Shown here piece by piece: positions 46,524 through 57,376 of a DNA stretch of 64,000 bases (the stretch's first letter is position 1; the number at the start of each line of letters is the position of its first letter). The notes under the pieces are model-generated. The model was not told the origin of the DNA, ran no database searches, and was given only the letters and a program-made list of their open reading frames with translations. Source of the stretch: Pohlia nutans (Eukaryota; Streptophyta; Bryopsida; Bryales; Mniaceae); NCBI GenBank assembly GCA_022496805.1, contig CM040092.1, positions 15,518,113-15,582,112 on the forward strand, read 5' to 3'. The position numbers were made by a program, and so were the translations under genes.

Positions 46524-48172
46524 TACAGTGGCAACCACAAATAGTTGTACAAGAGGAGTTTTTTTTTTTAAATACTTGCCAAATCTACGTGAACTCTCAT
46601 AAAATAACAAGAACACAATCACAAACACGTATAGTTGCAACAGGCATAAAAGACAAAGTTTTCAATGAAAATATGAATTAGAAAAACACACAATAATTCA
46701 AATGTGTAACAAGCCTGTACAATTCTTTATGGTCAAATTGGTTTTTATTGCATATCAACTATAGAAAATAAGACTAAAAATTACTAAACACCTTTATAAC
46801 TCAATGATTCAACTCATAAGCACTCACAAACACTACCACCGTGTCTGGCCACCTCTTGCATGGTAGACATCAAGAGCTCTTTGAGGCATAGAGCGTATTA
46901 ACTTCCTAACAACATCAGGCTCTATACCATACCAAATTTCTTGGATCTTCTCCCATAAGTCACTTTTACTAGTTGGTTTCCTTTTAGACCTTCTCAGACG
47001 ACGATCTACTTCATTCCAAAGATGTTCTATTGGATTGAGATCAGGTGATTGTGGAGGGTGTCCAATAAGCTCAAATTTTTGAGCACGCAACCACTCTACA
47101 ACATAATGTGCAGTATGCTTTGGGTCATTATCATGCTGGAAAATAACCTCATCCTCTTCTAAACCTTGCATCTGTATAGTACCCATAAGTTCCGTCTCTA
47201 AAATGTTGCGATATACATATTTATCCATCTTCCCTTCAATCAGGTGAAGCTTGCCAACTCCTTCCCAAGTCATACAACCCCAAACCATTATGTTTCCTCC
47301 TCCATGTTTGACTGTAGATTGCACATGCTGATCTAAAAGACGATCTCCACTCTTTCTCCAACAATACTGACGTCCATCTGAGCCAAAAAGATTGAATTTA
47401 GACTCATCAGAAAAAATGACATGAGCCCAAAACTCCCAATCTGCATGCTTGCACTTCTTTGCCCACTGCAAACGACGTGCTCGATGTTTCTTTGTCAAAA
47501 GTGGCTTCTTGGTCTTCATGCATGCTCTCAACCCTTGCCTCCGAAGACTCCTTTTCACCGTATTATCACTCAATTGGAAGCCCTCAGATCGTAACACTCT
47601 TCCTATAGCTGCCGCTGTGCTAGTATTTGGATCATTTAATCTCCTCACAATGCCACGGTCACCGCGTTCATCTAGAATTCTAGGTCTACCAGGTGAAGTT
47701 TTATCTGTTAGACTCTCTCTCTCACGGAACCTTCGCACTATGTCAGAAGAAGTGCTTCGAGGAATGCCCAAAACTGCAGAAATCTGGCCATATGAGTTGC
47801 CTCGCTCATACATCTCAAGAACTGCCCTACGTTGATTCTCAGACCTTCTAGGAGCCATAGTGAATCACCAAAGGCCTCTCCAAATCATACAAAAAAAATC
47901 CAAAACAAAAAGCCTCACAAGTGCAATTTTAATGAGAAGATAGTGGTGTGTACAACTGATGTGCATATTAAGTTGTACACACCCCTTCACGATTTTTGCA
48001 TGAATAATTTCTACAAGTGGCAAAGTTTTGGGGAGTCAATGTTAATTAGGTGCCATGTGGTGTATCAATTAATGCTAACCCAAAAAATCTCCTGTAAACC
48101 CACTTACTAAGCTATAGTCAACACCTGTTGAAGTGATGGGCCACTGTGCGAAGACCTCTGGTCGCCACTGTA
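46524..48172 (-). mobile_element. Complete Tc1-type transposon, 1645 bp
   Basis: TA at 46524-46525 and 48171-48172 flanks an element whose ends both read CAGTGGC(A/G)ACCA inward (26526 side: 46526-46538; right side ends 48170). It contains one intact transposase gene on the minus strand. The terminal repeats are short and diverge after about 13 bases, apart from the GTACA/TGTAC neighbours. Confidence 0.8.
46833..47858 (-). CDS. Tc1-family DD34E transposase, intact
   Basis: A 341-residue single-exon frame starts at ATG (MAPRRSENQRRAVLEMYERG). Residues 1-50 form a paired-type helix-turn-helix that binds the terminal repeats. SPGRPR at 55-60 is the GRPR-like hook, and a second basic HTH runs to about 125. 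The catalytic domain has D151 (FSDESKFNLFG), D243 (QHDNDPKHT) and E278 (PDLNPIEHLWNEV). Exactly 34 residues separate the last two, giving DD34E as in Tc1 rather than the DD39D typical of plant mariner-like elements. The length equals the family norm and there are no stops, so it is young and possibly active. It cuts and pastes at TA sites. It might also act on the CAGTGG-ended MITEs here. Confidence 0.93.
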   Translation of the reverse strand: MAPRRSENQRRAVLEMYERGNSYGQISAVLGIPRSTSSDIVRRFRERESLTDKTSPGRPRILDERGDRGIVRRLNDPNTSTAAAIGRVLRSEGFQLSDNTVKRSLRRQGLRACMKTKKPLLTKKHRARRLQWAKKCKHADWEFWAHVIFSDESKFNLFGSDGRQYCWRKSGDRLLDQHVQSTVKHGGGNIMVWGCMTWEGVGKLHLIEGKMDKYVYRNILETELMGTIQMQGLEEDEVIFQHDNDPKHTAHYVVEWLRAQKFELIGHPPQSPDLNPIEHLWNEVDRRLRRSKRKPTSKSDLWEKIQEIWYGIEPDVVRKLIRSMPQRALDVYHARGGQTRW

Positions 48173-48240
48173 CATAGCATCCATTAATCTTTTATTGACC
48201 CTATCCCCTTGGGATACATCCAATGGTCAAATACCTCTGT

Positions 48241-48800
48241 TTAACCCTTAAACGTCTAACAGTCCAGAAAGTGAATGATGTACAGAATCAAACACAATTT
48301 TCTCATTTTTACTATATATTTAATGGGAAGTTAGCTTCATTCATGTGTGATCTGATTAGAAAGGGGATGATTTGTGAAAATTTTATCCCTCATTTCATGT
48401 CGTATTGTCATAGTGATTCACCTAAAATTTTGAAGATTTCAGTGTAAAAGTGCTCTTAAAAAAGTCAACTCACAAAGTTAAGCAACCAAAAAATCTCCAA
48501 AAATCACTACACTTAGAGTATTACATTTCAACCAATCACAACAAATTTCATGTACAAATTGAATGTCATTATCTTATTCATAATCAAATTACAAAAGAAT
48601 TTCCAATTTTAAGTTTCAAATTTTATACAAAAATATTGGTGACAAAAATCATAGATCTAACCATATGGGTGGAATCAAAAATTCATAATGTACAACTTTT
48701 ATTCACATGTCAAGTTCAAAATATCCCTCTTGGTTACATTTTACAAGACATCTTTGAAATTCTCCAAATGTGGAGAGAGGTGAGGACATTTAGGTGTTAA
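48241..48800. mobile_element. TTAA MITE (piggyBac-like ends), 552 bp
   Basis: TTAA at 48241-48244 precedes CCCTTAAACG. GGACATTTAGGTG precedes TTAA at 48797-48800. It belongs to the same family as the elements at 10155, 55998, 60708 and 62371 (shared AGAAAGGGGATGATTTGTGA and ACACTTAGAGTATTACATTT). Confidence 0.75.
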
Positions 48801-48806
48801 CATATG

Positions 48807-49842
48807 TACAGTGGGGTCCAACATGGAATGGCGTTTTTGGTTTCGCAGTGAGAATTTTTTTAGTACTGCCAACTTTGAAAGCCTCCCGAGAGCTCAAAAA
48901 TTGGTATCTTACCACGAAATTTTTACCAGAGACTCCTCTTTAAGTTAATTATATGTATGCCAAATTTCAAGGCCAAAAGATTCACCCAAAAAAAGTTATT
49001 CAGAATCTACCAACATTGGTAACTGTGGAAATTTTTTCACTGCTGTCAACTTTGACAGCCTCCCGAGAATGGAAATTTTTTTTCCTTACTTTGGTATTTT
49101 TTTGGTAGAAACCAATTTGTGTTAGTAATATATGGTAAAAATCTCAAGTCTAAAAGATTAGTAAAAAAAAAGATATTCCCAATCTACCAACATGTGTAGT
49201 TGTGGGAAACAATGGGGGAAACCATTTCATTGCTACCAACTTTGACTACTATGTTGGTAGATTATGAATAACTTTTTTTTGGAGAATCTTTTGGCCTTGA
49301 AATTTGGCATAAATATAATTCACTTAAAGATATTTCTTTGGAAAAACTTTCGTGGTAAAATACCAATTTTTGAGCTCTCGGGAGGCTTTCAAAGTTGGCA
49401 GTATTCAAAGTTGGTAGGAATGAAATGGTTTCCCCATTGTATCCCACAACTACACATGTTGGTAGATTGGGAATATCTTTTTTTTTACTAATCTTTTAGA
49501 CTTGAGATTTTTACCATATATTACTAACACAAATTGGTTTCTACCAAAAAAATACCAAAGTAAGGAAAAAAAATTTCCATTCTCGGGAGGCTGTCAAAGT
49601 TGACAGCAGTGAAAAAATTTCCACAGCTACCAATGTTGGTAGATTCTGAATAACTTTTTTTGGGTGAATCTTTTGGCCTTGAAATTTGGCATATATATAA
49701 TTAACTTAAAGATGAGTCTCTGGTAAAAATTTCGTGGTAAGATACCAATTTTTGAGCTCTCGGGAGGCTTTCAAAGTTGGCAGTACTAAACAAATTCTCA
49801 CTGCGAAACCAAAAACGCCATTCCATGTTGGACCCCACTGTA
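48807..49842. mobile_element. Mariner-like foldback MITE, copy 2 (1032 bp)
   Basis: TA flanks CAGTGGGGTCCAACATGG at 48809 and the reverse complement ending at 49840. It shares the long inverted termini (through GGTTTCGCAGTG) and the internal GCCTCCCGAGAGCTC modules with copy 1. The two arms are nearly perfect complements, more so than in copy 1, so this copy may be younger. It sits 8 bases from the preceding TTAA MITE. Confidence 0.88.
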
Positions 49843-51071
49843 CACACTACCAAGAAAGAGTTGTTTCCAACTTTCTGTGACATTTTTTTTGACACTACAC
49901 ACTGTAACATTTTTGTTTGTTCGCTGAAATGTAGAAAACAACGTTGAAAAGTGTATTAAAAACAACACCCCTCCCTTTTTTTTTTTTGGTTCTGACATTT
50001 GTAGCTTGATTTAAAGGATGAAAATGCTCGTATACTAATATACATCCATAATACATAAAAGATATCCTTTTATTGGCATTGTTCCTTTGAACAAAATCTA
50101 TCAAATCAATGATTTACACTCTGTGAACTAGAGTCCACTTCCTATTGACCACCTTTTTCACAATATCCACTTTAGAATGGTTCAAACTATACGGTAATAC
50201 AGGTCTTTACACACAATGCTAACTAAATACATAAAAATCTAATTTTGCAAGCAATGAACTATCCTAAGTTTATAACATATATTGTCCAAACATTTACATT
50301 ATTATAATAACAAAAAATTAATTTCTACACAGTTTGATCAAACATTTACAACAAGTATAAAGAAGATTGGGACAGAGCCTGATGACCACCGTCCTTGTTC
50401 TTTAATTACCTCGATAGGGGATAGAGGCTATGCAGATTCACACATTGCCCATGTGAATGACTTCAATTCACTCTTGTGAACAGTAAGTAAAACTAAATCA
50501 CGCAGTAAACCTAATTCAAACCTTCTGCACATGCAGCGAAGTCTACATGTAAGAGACATGTACTATTTGCAATACGTGTCACAAATTCCAAAACTGTATC
50601 CCCTGTTCATGTGATGTATTGCACATGAAAAGAATCGCATTCCGCATCCATTTCAATAATAACTAAATGAAACCTCACATGAGGGACAGATGGAGGCCCT
50701 GCTTGTTATAATGCACATCAAATTTTATTATTCGATGCTAAAAGGTATAGTACAAAACCGCACCCAAACTATCTAGGGGCAGGGCAAGCATCACAATTAA
50801 AGAACATAACTGTCTATGCTCTCATGCTTGCTTCGAGTAATCCGACGTTTCTTCCCGCACTTCGACCATCGATTGCTGGCCCATGTCATCTGTTCTACGT
50901 TCTCAGAGCTTCACGTACACAAACTGCTTAAAGACGTACAAATAAGCGTCACTGAGAAGGAGCCAATTGAACCAGCGGGATCCACATACATCCGTAGTAT
51001 TCATCAGGTTCATTGAAGATCACTTGGCTTAGACTATTTCAGAGCATGACGGGCATCTGCAGGGATTGTAA
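49843..51071. other. Non-coding DNA 3' of FTR1
   Basis: No recognised gene. Short frames at 50282-50479 and 50816-51016 are unsupported. The last 60 bases before the FTR1 stop would be its 3' UTR. Confidence 0.4.
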
Positions 51072-51075
51072 GTTA

Positions 51076-51081
51076 TTTATT
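51076..51081 (-). terminator. AATAAA polyadenylation-like signal overlapping the FTR1 stop
   Basis: On the minus strand the gene ends GTG TAA TAA ATA ACT. AATAAA begins inside the first stop codon. Two tandem stops are present. Whether this or a downstream site is used cannot be told. Confidence 0.35.
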
Positions 51082-52021
51082 ACACAGGTGGGACTTTCTC
51101 CATGCTGGAGCTGTGGGCGAGCTTGATCGCCGCGGCGTCGTTGTCTGCGTCGCGCTTCCACTTCATTCTCAGCACCACGAAGATGGCCGCCACGGCCACC
51201 CAGTACATGATGTACGCCGCCAGCGTGCCCTGCGTCGCCTCGTCGCGCCACCCCACGATGGCGTTCAGGATCTTCCACATGCCGTCGCTCTTGTGGTGGC
51301 AGCAATGCAGCTTCCACAGAATGTGCTCGTTCTCCGTGTACTCCTCGAACTCGTGCACGGCGCCCGCGAACAGCCCCGCCGCGATCAGGAACAGCAGCAC
51401 CGTCGAGAACACCAGGAACCACTTGAACCCCACCTGGCTGCACCCCTTGTACAGCAAATACCCCGCCAGGATCCCGCACAGCGCGCCCACGATCGCCGGA
51501 ATTGGCACCGCCGTGCCCGACCCGTCCAGCCCCACGCCGCCCAGGAACACCACGGCCTCCACGCCCTCGCGCAGCACGATGCTCAGCGGCAGCAGGAACA
51601 GCGCGTACTTGCTGCGCTTGCTCTGCACCTCGCCCTGCTTGTTCAGCGTCTCCACCGTCACCTTCGTCAGCTTCTTCTCCCACTTGGCCCTCCATGTGTC
51701 CACGCGGATCATGGAGAACCCCATGATGGTGATCAGCACCACGGCGATCAGCGACAGAATCCCCTCCCACAGCGGCTCCGAGCTTTCCCACGCCTCCTTG
51801 GCCACCGTGTAGTACAGCGAGATGAAAATGGCCGCCGCCACCATGGACAGCAGCACGCCCACCACCACCCCCGCCCACACATGCTTCTTCATGCGCCGCC
51901 GGATGGCCGTGTCCTGCACGATGCTGTCGATGAGCACCATCATCACGGACAGGATGATGGCGGCTTCCAGCGTCTCCCGGAACAGGATGAAGAACGCCGG
52001 CACGCTGAACAACTGCACCAT
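51080..52021 (-). CDS. FTR1: High-affinity iron permease (FTR1/OFeT family)
   Basis: A 313-residue intronless frame starts at ATG 52021. It carries both iron-path motifs of the family, RETLE at residues 15-19 and REGVE at 151-155, inside membrane helices. Seven hydrophobic segments lie near residues 5-30, 48-72, 85-105, 139-162, 175-192, 200-222 and 266-285. A Lys-rich loop follows helix 3, and an acidic HEFEEYTENEH and a CCHH patch lie between helices 6 and 7. FTR1 imports ferric iron at the plasma membrane together with a multicopper ferroxidase in fungi and green algae. No ferroxidase is nearby. The coding sequence is far richer in GC than its flanks and appears undamaged, unlike most genes here. 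Flowering plants generally lack this family, so it points to an early-diverging lineage or transfer. Confidence 0.93.
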   Translation of the reverse strand: MVQLFSVPAFFILFRETLEAAIILSVMMVLIDSIVQDTAIRRRMKKHVWAGVVVGVLLSMVAAAIFISLYYTVAKEAWESSEPLWEGILSLIAVVLITIMGFSMIRVDTWRAKWEKKLTKVTVETLNKQGEVQSKRSKYALFLLPLSIVLREGVEAVVFLGGVGLDGSGTAVPIPAIVGALCGILAGYLLYKGCSQVGFKWFLVFSTVLLFLIAAGLFAGAVHEFEEYTENEHILWKLHCCHHKSDGMWKILNAIVGWRDEATQGTLAAYIMYWVAVAAIFVVLRMKWKRDADNDAAAIKLAHSSSMEKVPPV

Positions 52022-52300
52022 CGTGATGACTTACTGCAAATCCACCACTGCAATAATAAAATGAGCACAAGGCAACTACTCGACACTCACTGCATGCGAC
52101 GATCAGTCGTCAGTCTGAAGTCAAGTGCATGCAGATGCTGTTCATGACGCTGCAAGGACAAGGACTAGTACGAGACGGTACTACTGATCGAATCGATGTA
52201 CTGTAAGTACTGATGAGCAGGGACTGATATTAATGTAGAGATAGACCGAAACTACTTTATACTACATTCGAGGATGTTTGAAACGGAGCTTGGGAAGTGC
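52022..52300 (-). promoter_or_regulatory. Upstream region of FTR1
   Basis: Just upstream of the ATG the minus strand reads TTATTGCAGTGG and TTTGCAGTAAG, which could be acceptor sites of a 5' UTR intron. No clear TATA box is visible at a fixed distance. CATGCAGATGCTG and its neighbours give several ATGCA motifs (52090-52145). Confidence 0.25.
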
Positions 52301-53786
52301 TTCTGGGCGTCCGCATCATGCGGGTGCGGCATCGTTGACGCGGTGCTGGGCGAATAGGGAGTGGCGAGGGTCGTTTATAGAAAGCAGTGTGGTGCGGAGA
52401 TGACGAGCACGCAGTTGGAAGAGCAGGGCGTGTGCCGACAGTGTGCCCTCTGCAACGTTGGCTCTCACTTCTCAGCCTGTCTTTTTCCCACTGGGTTTAT
52501 AATTTATGGTTTAATTTTAGCTTATTGACTGAGCAAACAGAATGAGTTTTGGACAATTGTTTTGTTGCTGCAAGTGTGTTATCATGGCCCAGTGGCAGCG
52601 AGAATCTCTCGTTCAAGCTCTTCAAGCTCATCAGTTGCAGCTGGATGTAAGTTACTGAAGCTGAAATTGATTCTTCTTCCAATGGCTCTTGTTGGTGGAT
52701 TTAGATGGCGTGGCCTGATTCTCCTCCTCTGGTCCTAGAGGGCCCAGCATATCTTAGAGCTTCGCTAGAGTTAAACAAGACAAGTAAAAATCATCACTTG
52801 GTCACTTGTATTTTTTACAAATCAAGATTCTGTTGCTGAGCTTATTCTTGGGACCGGCCTCGAGTGGATTTGAGGCGTACTGTAAAGTGCGGATTTGTAA
52901 GGCGGTTGTACTTCACGTATTGCTGTAAACTTTACTTACGTTACCAGTTACTAAGTTACACTTCCTCTAACACAAGTGACCTAATTGTACACCTTATCCA
53001 AATTTTGATCTTGAAATATTTTCATTAAGCTCATCGGGATAATGAAGTTTATCAAGTCTGACTAGTGTATGTATCACTTTTAAAATCTCATAAATTTTAA
53101 ACATTGAACATTTTATTACATTTGCAAGTTCAATGACTGCCTCAAGGTCCAAAATTCCAAACTACTATATGTTTGAACATGTTTTCTTGTTTATTCTTAG
53201 TTACACATTCAACGAGTCATTTTCATGGTATCAGTAATGAGGGTTTTAACTAGTATGCATAAGAATCTTTTTTCCTTTGCCAATAAGAGGCTATTTGGAA
53301 AGACCCGAAGCATATTTGATGGAGTTTGGCTGTGTGTCAAACCCTTTCAATGCATGGGTGTAGATGCTGTGCTCGGAGTGAGAGCCAAAGTGAAGGAAGC
53401 AGACGCAAGCTTCACCGTCGACAGCTAATCTGTCTTATTATATGGAAGGGTCAGCTATGAATCTATGATCTACCGCTAATTTAAAGAAGCTGGAATCCCT
53501 GTATGGAATGGCAAAGAGTCAACCATGTAAGTTGCACAGAAACAGGACAAGTGACTTGATAAGACTGCCATTTCTGCAAAGGCTATCACTCAGTGTTGTA
53601 TCTCGTACCAGGTAGGGCCTGGCTTGTACTGTACTGTACGTCTTTACTTCTGTACCTAGCACGGTCGTATCTTGTGCCTTAAATCCCGAAAGGCAACCTG
53701 CTAAAGCAGCCATTTTAATCTATTTTTGGCTTTTCTGTAGTTAGAGCGACCAATTTGTTTTTGGTTGTGCTGAAGGTAGAGCGACC
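52301..53786. other. Mostly non-coding; one possible short exon
   Basis: At 52585-52648 a plus frame MAQWQRESLVQALQAHQLQL is followed by a GTAAGT donor and looks like a first exon, but no second exon was recognised. A 67-codon frame at 53225-53428 is unassigned. The remainder is AT-rich. Confidence 0.25.
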
Positions 53787-53993
53787 TTAGGACGGACTTC
53801 CATGTGAGTGGGTGGTGGGTGGAAGGCACTAGAAGACAAGAATTGAGGTCTCAAGAACCACCGATGCTCCACCCATTTCGGTACAAAGGAAATTTATACT
53901 CTAGAATCCTCCTGTTTCCACCCATATCGGTGGAGCTTCCTCCTTTGGAGGACCGACCACCCACTGCCCCCCTTGCATGGAAGTCGGCCCTTA
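53787..53993. mobile_element. Small TTA-flanked MITE (201 bp)
   Basis: TTA at 53787-53789 precedes GGACGGACTTCCATG. CATGGAAGTCGGCCC precedes TTA at 53991-53993. The TTA duplication is typical of PIF/Harbinger-derived elements. A related GGGCGGGCTTCCATG end occurs alone at 56573. Confidence 0.7.
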
Positions 53994-54361
53994 GAGCAGG
54001 CCCAGCAGCATCCTCTTTCCACTCACCAACGCTACTTCTGATTGATAAAGTGCCTCTCGTAGTTTGAAGTTTGATATTTCTACACCAAATATTGTCCATA
54101 TGGCGGAGGTGGTTTCCACATCAAGCACTTTGTCCTACTCTGTGACAAGACCATGCTCCCACTTTATGAAGTTAACTTTAGTAAACTTATTCTCCATCAT
54201 TATGATTGTCCCAAATTGTGACAAAACTAATAGTTTAAAATTGATTGATGACCTCTATTCTAGGCACGCTTGGTGTTTGTTGCTGGGGAAGTTCCTAATT
54301 CTCTCACACCATCTTGGATGTGGACTTGATGCACACTGACGAACTGCTGGGCTTGCTCTTA
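53991..54361. mobile_element. PIF/Harbinger-type MITE A (365 bp)
   Basis: Ends are GAGCAGGCCCAGCAG and CTGCTGGGCTTGCTC, with TTA on both sides. It shares its TTA with the previous and next elements. Its interior matches the element at 59524-59892. Confidence 0.8.
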
Positions 54362-54780
54362 GAGCATGCCCAGCAGCATGCAAAACCACCAATCAAACCT
54401 CAAGGTGGCGGAGGTTTGGCATGAACATGGCCCCAGCAGCAGTAGAAAATCTCATCTCAATCACCAAGAAATCTTGGCAGTGGGCTTTATTTGAGTTTTC
54501 TCCGCCATATACTAAAGCTTTGGAGGAAGAAAATTGCTCACGCCAAACAAGAATCTTTGCCAATCAAAGGTAAGATAATGGCCTTGAAGCCTATTCATTG
54601 GCTCATGCTTCAAGGCCATCAAGTGTTATGAATTACTTTCTCTTTTAATAAACTGCCTTGGAGTTCGCATAAGGATTGTTGCTGGGGTACTTCTATTCCA
54701 ACATTCCTCTAAGTTTAAAATGGCCTTCAACTTGATGCTTCGTGGACTTATTTGATCTGGAGCTGTTGGGCTTGCTCTTA
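54359..54780. mobile_element. PIF/Harbinger-type MITE B (416 bp)
   Basis: It runs from GAGCATGCCCAGCAG at 54362 to GTTGGGCTTGCTC at 54777, with TTA on both sides. Its interior is homologous to the next element (GAGTTTTCTCCGCCAT, AACATTCCTCTAAG). Confidence 0.8.
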
Positions 54781-55597
54781 GAGCATGCTCAGCAGCAGGT
54801 GTTTTGGAGGGACCAACGCCAAGATTTGGTGCAGTCATCTTCATTTGCTTTGAAGTTTGACCCAACAACTACCCACTAACGCTAAAAAATAGTTTTTGGA
54901 GCCAATATTAGAGTTCCCCCGCCATCTACAGAAGCTTTGGCGCAAGCAAATTTCTCACACCATGCAAGCATCTTTGCTCAATCAACAATTAAATAACGAG
55001 CTTGAAGACTATTCACCGGCCTGTGCTTCAAGGTCATCAAGTTACTTTCATAAAATCTTCGTTTTATAAGTTGCCTTGGTGTTCGCACAAGGAGTGTTGC
55101 TGGGCTACTTCTTGTATAACATTCCTCTACGTTAAAAATGGCCCTCAAATTAATGGTTGGCAGACATATTTGGTCTAAGAGCAAGTCCAGCAGTTCCAGA
55201 CCAAATATGTCTGCCAACCATTAATTTGAGGGCCATTTTTAACTTAGAGGAATGTTATACAAGAAGTAGCCCAGCAACACTCCTTGTGCAAACATCAAGG
55301 CAACTTATAAAACGAAGATTTTATGAAAGTAACTTGATGACCTTGAAGCACGGGCTGGTGAATAGTCGTCAAGCTCGTTATTTAATTGTTGATTGAGCAT
55401 CTTTGCTCGCTTGGTGTGAAAAAATTGCTTGCACAAAAGCTTCTGTAGATGGCAGGGAAACCTCAAACTTTGACTTCAAAAACTATTTTTTAGCGTTAGT
55501 GGATAGTTGTTGGGCCAAACTTCGAAGCAAGTGGAGATGACTACACCAAATCTTAGCGTTGGTGCCTCCAAAACACCTGCTGCTGGACATGCTCTTA
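54778..55597. mobile_element. Inverted pair of PIF/Harbinger-type MITEs forming an approximately 0.8 kb foldback
   Basis: The arm at 54781-55175 and the arm at 55179-55594 are reverse complements over nearly their whole length. They are separated only by a TAA. The right arm keeps both ends (GAGCAAGTCCAGCAG, CTGCTGGACATGCTC); the left arm lacks its last roughly 20 bases. A transcript through it would fold into a hairpin with about 400 bp arms. Confidence 0.85.
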
Positions 55598-55996
55598 GAG
55601 CATGCCCAACAGTTGTAAATTTGTTGTACCAACGTAAAGATAAAGGGCAATTGCTCCCTTGTTCGCCCCAGCAACAATTATGCCAACGCCAAGATGATGC
55701 TCAACGCCATTAAATTTGATTTCTCCACGCCAAATACTACAGTCTTAGTGGATGCTTTTCTTTCTTGTACTAAACTTAATTAAGAGTTGTAGGGGATCCA
55801 GCAGCCAGGAGTTGACTGACAACATGATGGGGCGTAGTTTACAATGCTCTGACAACAAAGAATAAAGTGTTGGCTACAACAAAATATTGGATGCTGCTGG
55901 GACAAGCATGCAAACCCATCCCCTTATGCTCATGTTCCCTCAATTTAAAATGGCGTTGTACCCATGAATTCATCAAAACTATTGGACTTGCTCTTA
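55595..55996. mobile_element. PIF/Harbinger-type MITE D (396 bp)
   Basis: Ends are GAGCATGCCCAACAG and ATTGGACTTGCTC, with TTA at both sides. Its right TTA overlaps the TTAA of the following element. Confidence 0.8.
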
Positions 55997-56571
55997 ACCC
56001 CTAACTGCCCAAGCGTCCATTTTTTGGACGATGTACAGATTTCATCCAAATTTTCTCGTTCGGCATGCACATTTTGTAGTATGGATTTTTTACTATAGAT
56101 TTTATGGGAAGTTAGCTTCATGTATGTGTGATCCGATTAGAAAGGGGATGATTTGTGAAATTTTTATGCCTCATTTCATGTTGCATTGATTCACCAAAAA
56201 TTTCTTAGTTCAAAATAGTTCAAAGGTGCTCTTGAAAAAGTCAACTCATAGAATTAAGCAACCAAAATCTCCAAAAATCACAACACTTAGAGTATTACAT
56301 TTCAACCCATCATAACAAGTTTCATCTACAAATTGTGAATATCTTGTTCGTAATCGAATTACAAAATAATTTTGAATTTTAAGTTTCAAAATTTATACAA
56401 AAATATTAGTGATAGCAATCATAGATCTAACTGCATGGATAAAATCTAAAATTCATAATGTACAACTTTGATTCATATATCAAGTTCAAAATATCCCTCT
56501 TAGTTGCATTTTATAATGCATCTTTGCAAATCTATCCATTCTGGAGAGGGCTATAGGCATTTAGGGGTTAA
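55994..56571. mobile_element. TTAA MITE (piggyBac-like ends), 570 bp
   Basis: TTAA CCCCTAACTGCCC at the left and GGCATTTAGGGG TTAA at the right. The interior shares AGAAAGGGGATGATTTGTGA and TCAAGTTCAAAATATCCCTC with family members elsewhere in the window. Confidence 0.8.
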
Positions 56572-56881
56572 GGGCGGGCTTCCATGTATGATCGGTTCCG
56601 ATCGAATCAAGAAAACGACAAGGATTAAGGTACCAAACTTCACCGGAAGAGGGTGAGCGGAGAAGTAGTACATTGAGTTCCACTACTCATCGGTGACACC
56701 TTTCATTGGCTCCTTTCTTTGTTGCGTCTAAGTTCAGGTGCATGGCTCAGAAGAAAGGTATATTTGAGAGTACAGATTGGTGGGGGCCCTCCCCACTGGT
56801 ACACATGGAAGTGCTTTGCAGATTTTGGTGGTGGTAAAGTCACTGTTTACTGTCGGATCGACCCAAGCATGGAAGGAGGCT
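56572..56881. other. Short moderate-GC stretch, no assigned gene
   Basis: It starts with GGGCGGGCTTCCATG, one end of the small TTA MITE family, without a matching right end nearby. ACACATGGAAGTGC at 56803 may be a decayed one. The 71-86 codon frames on both strands are unsupported. Confidence 0.35.
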
Positions 56882-56882
56882 T

Positions 56883-57376
56883 TAAGAGCATGCCCAGCAG
56901 TGAGAGGGCAAACCCTCACCCCAACGTCATCTGATTTGGGATTCAATGAGAATTGGAGGGGGCGGCCAGCATGCCACCCCAGCAGCAAGCTCATTTTCTG
57001 AACTCAAAAATATTGGAAAATATTGGAAAACTCCAAAAAGGAGCGCATGTGTAAAATCCAGTGCATGAGGGAGTATAATAACAAGTTACTGTAGTTAGCT
57101 AATTACTGTAGTGCTATATATTGCATGCCCTTTCCGTGCTAGTCTTTCCCTATGCTATACTTGTCCCCTTGCTTGTTGGTTCCCATGCTTAGCGTTAGAA
57201 AATCAAAGCCACTAAGAGAGGAGTATATGGCGTCTTGAACTCAAATAAAAGCCACCACCAAGCTATCTTAGTGTTTGACTGATGGTTTCCTACTGTTGCT
57301 AGGGTCATGTTTATCCCAAACCTCTACTATATTGGCGTTTGATTGGTACTTTCCTCTATTGCTGGACATGCTCTAA
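56883..57376. mobile_element. PIF/Harbinger-type MITE E (488 bp), inserted in a TTAA site
   Basis: TAA at 56883-56885, then GAGCATGCCCAGCAG, to CTGGACATGCTC and TAA at 57374-57376. The left flank is T-TAA and the right flank continues CCCTTTAG, so E appears to have landed in the TTAA bordering the element at 57377. Confidence 0.75.

Noticed and set aside
51039..52147. Long antisense frames over FTR1 (236-344 codons, both strands)
   Set aside because: Shadows of a GC-rich coding sequence; products are His/Ala/Arg-rich with no domains, while the FTR1 frame has motifs and helices.
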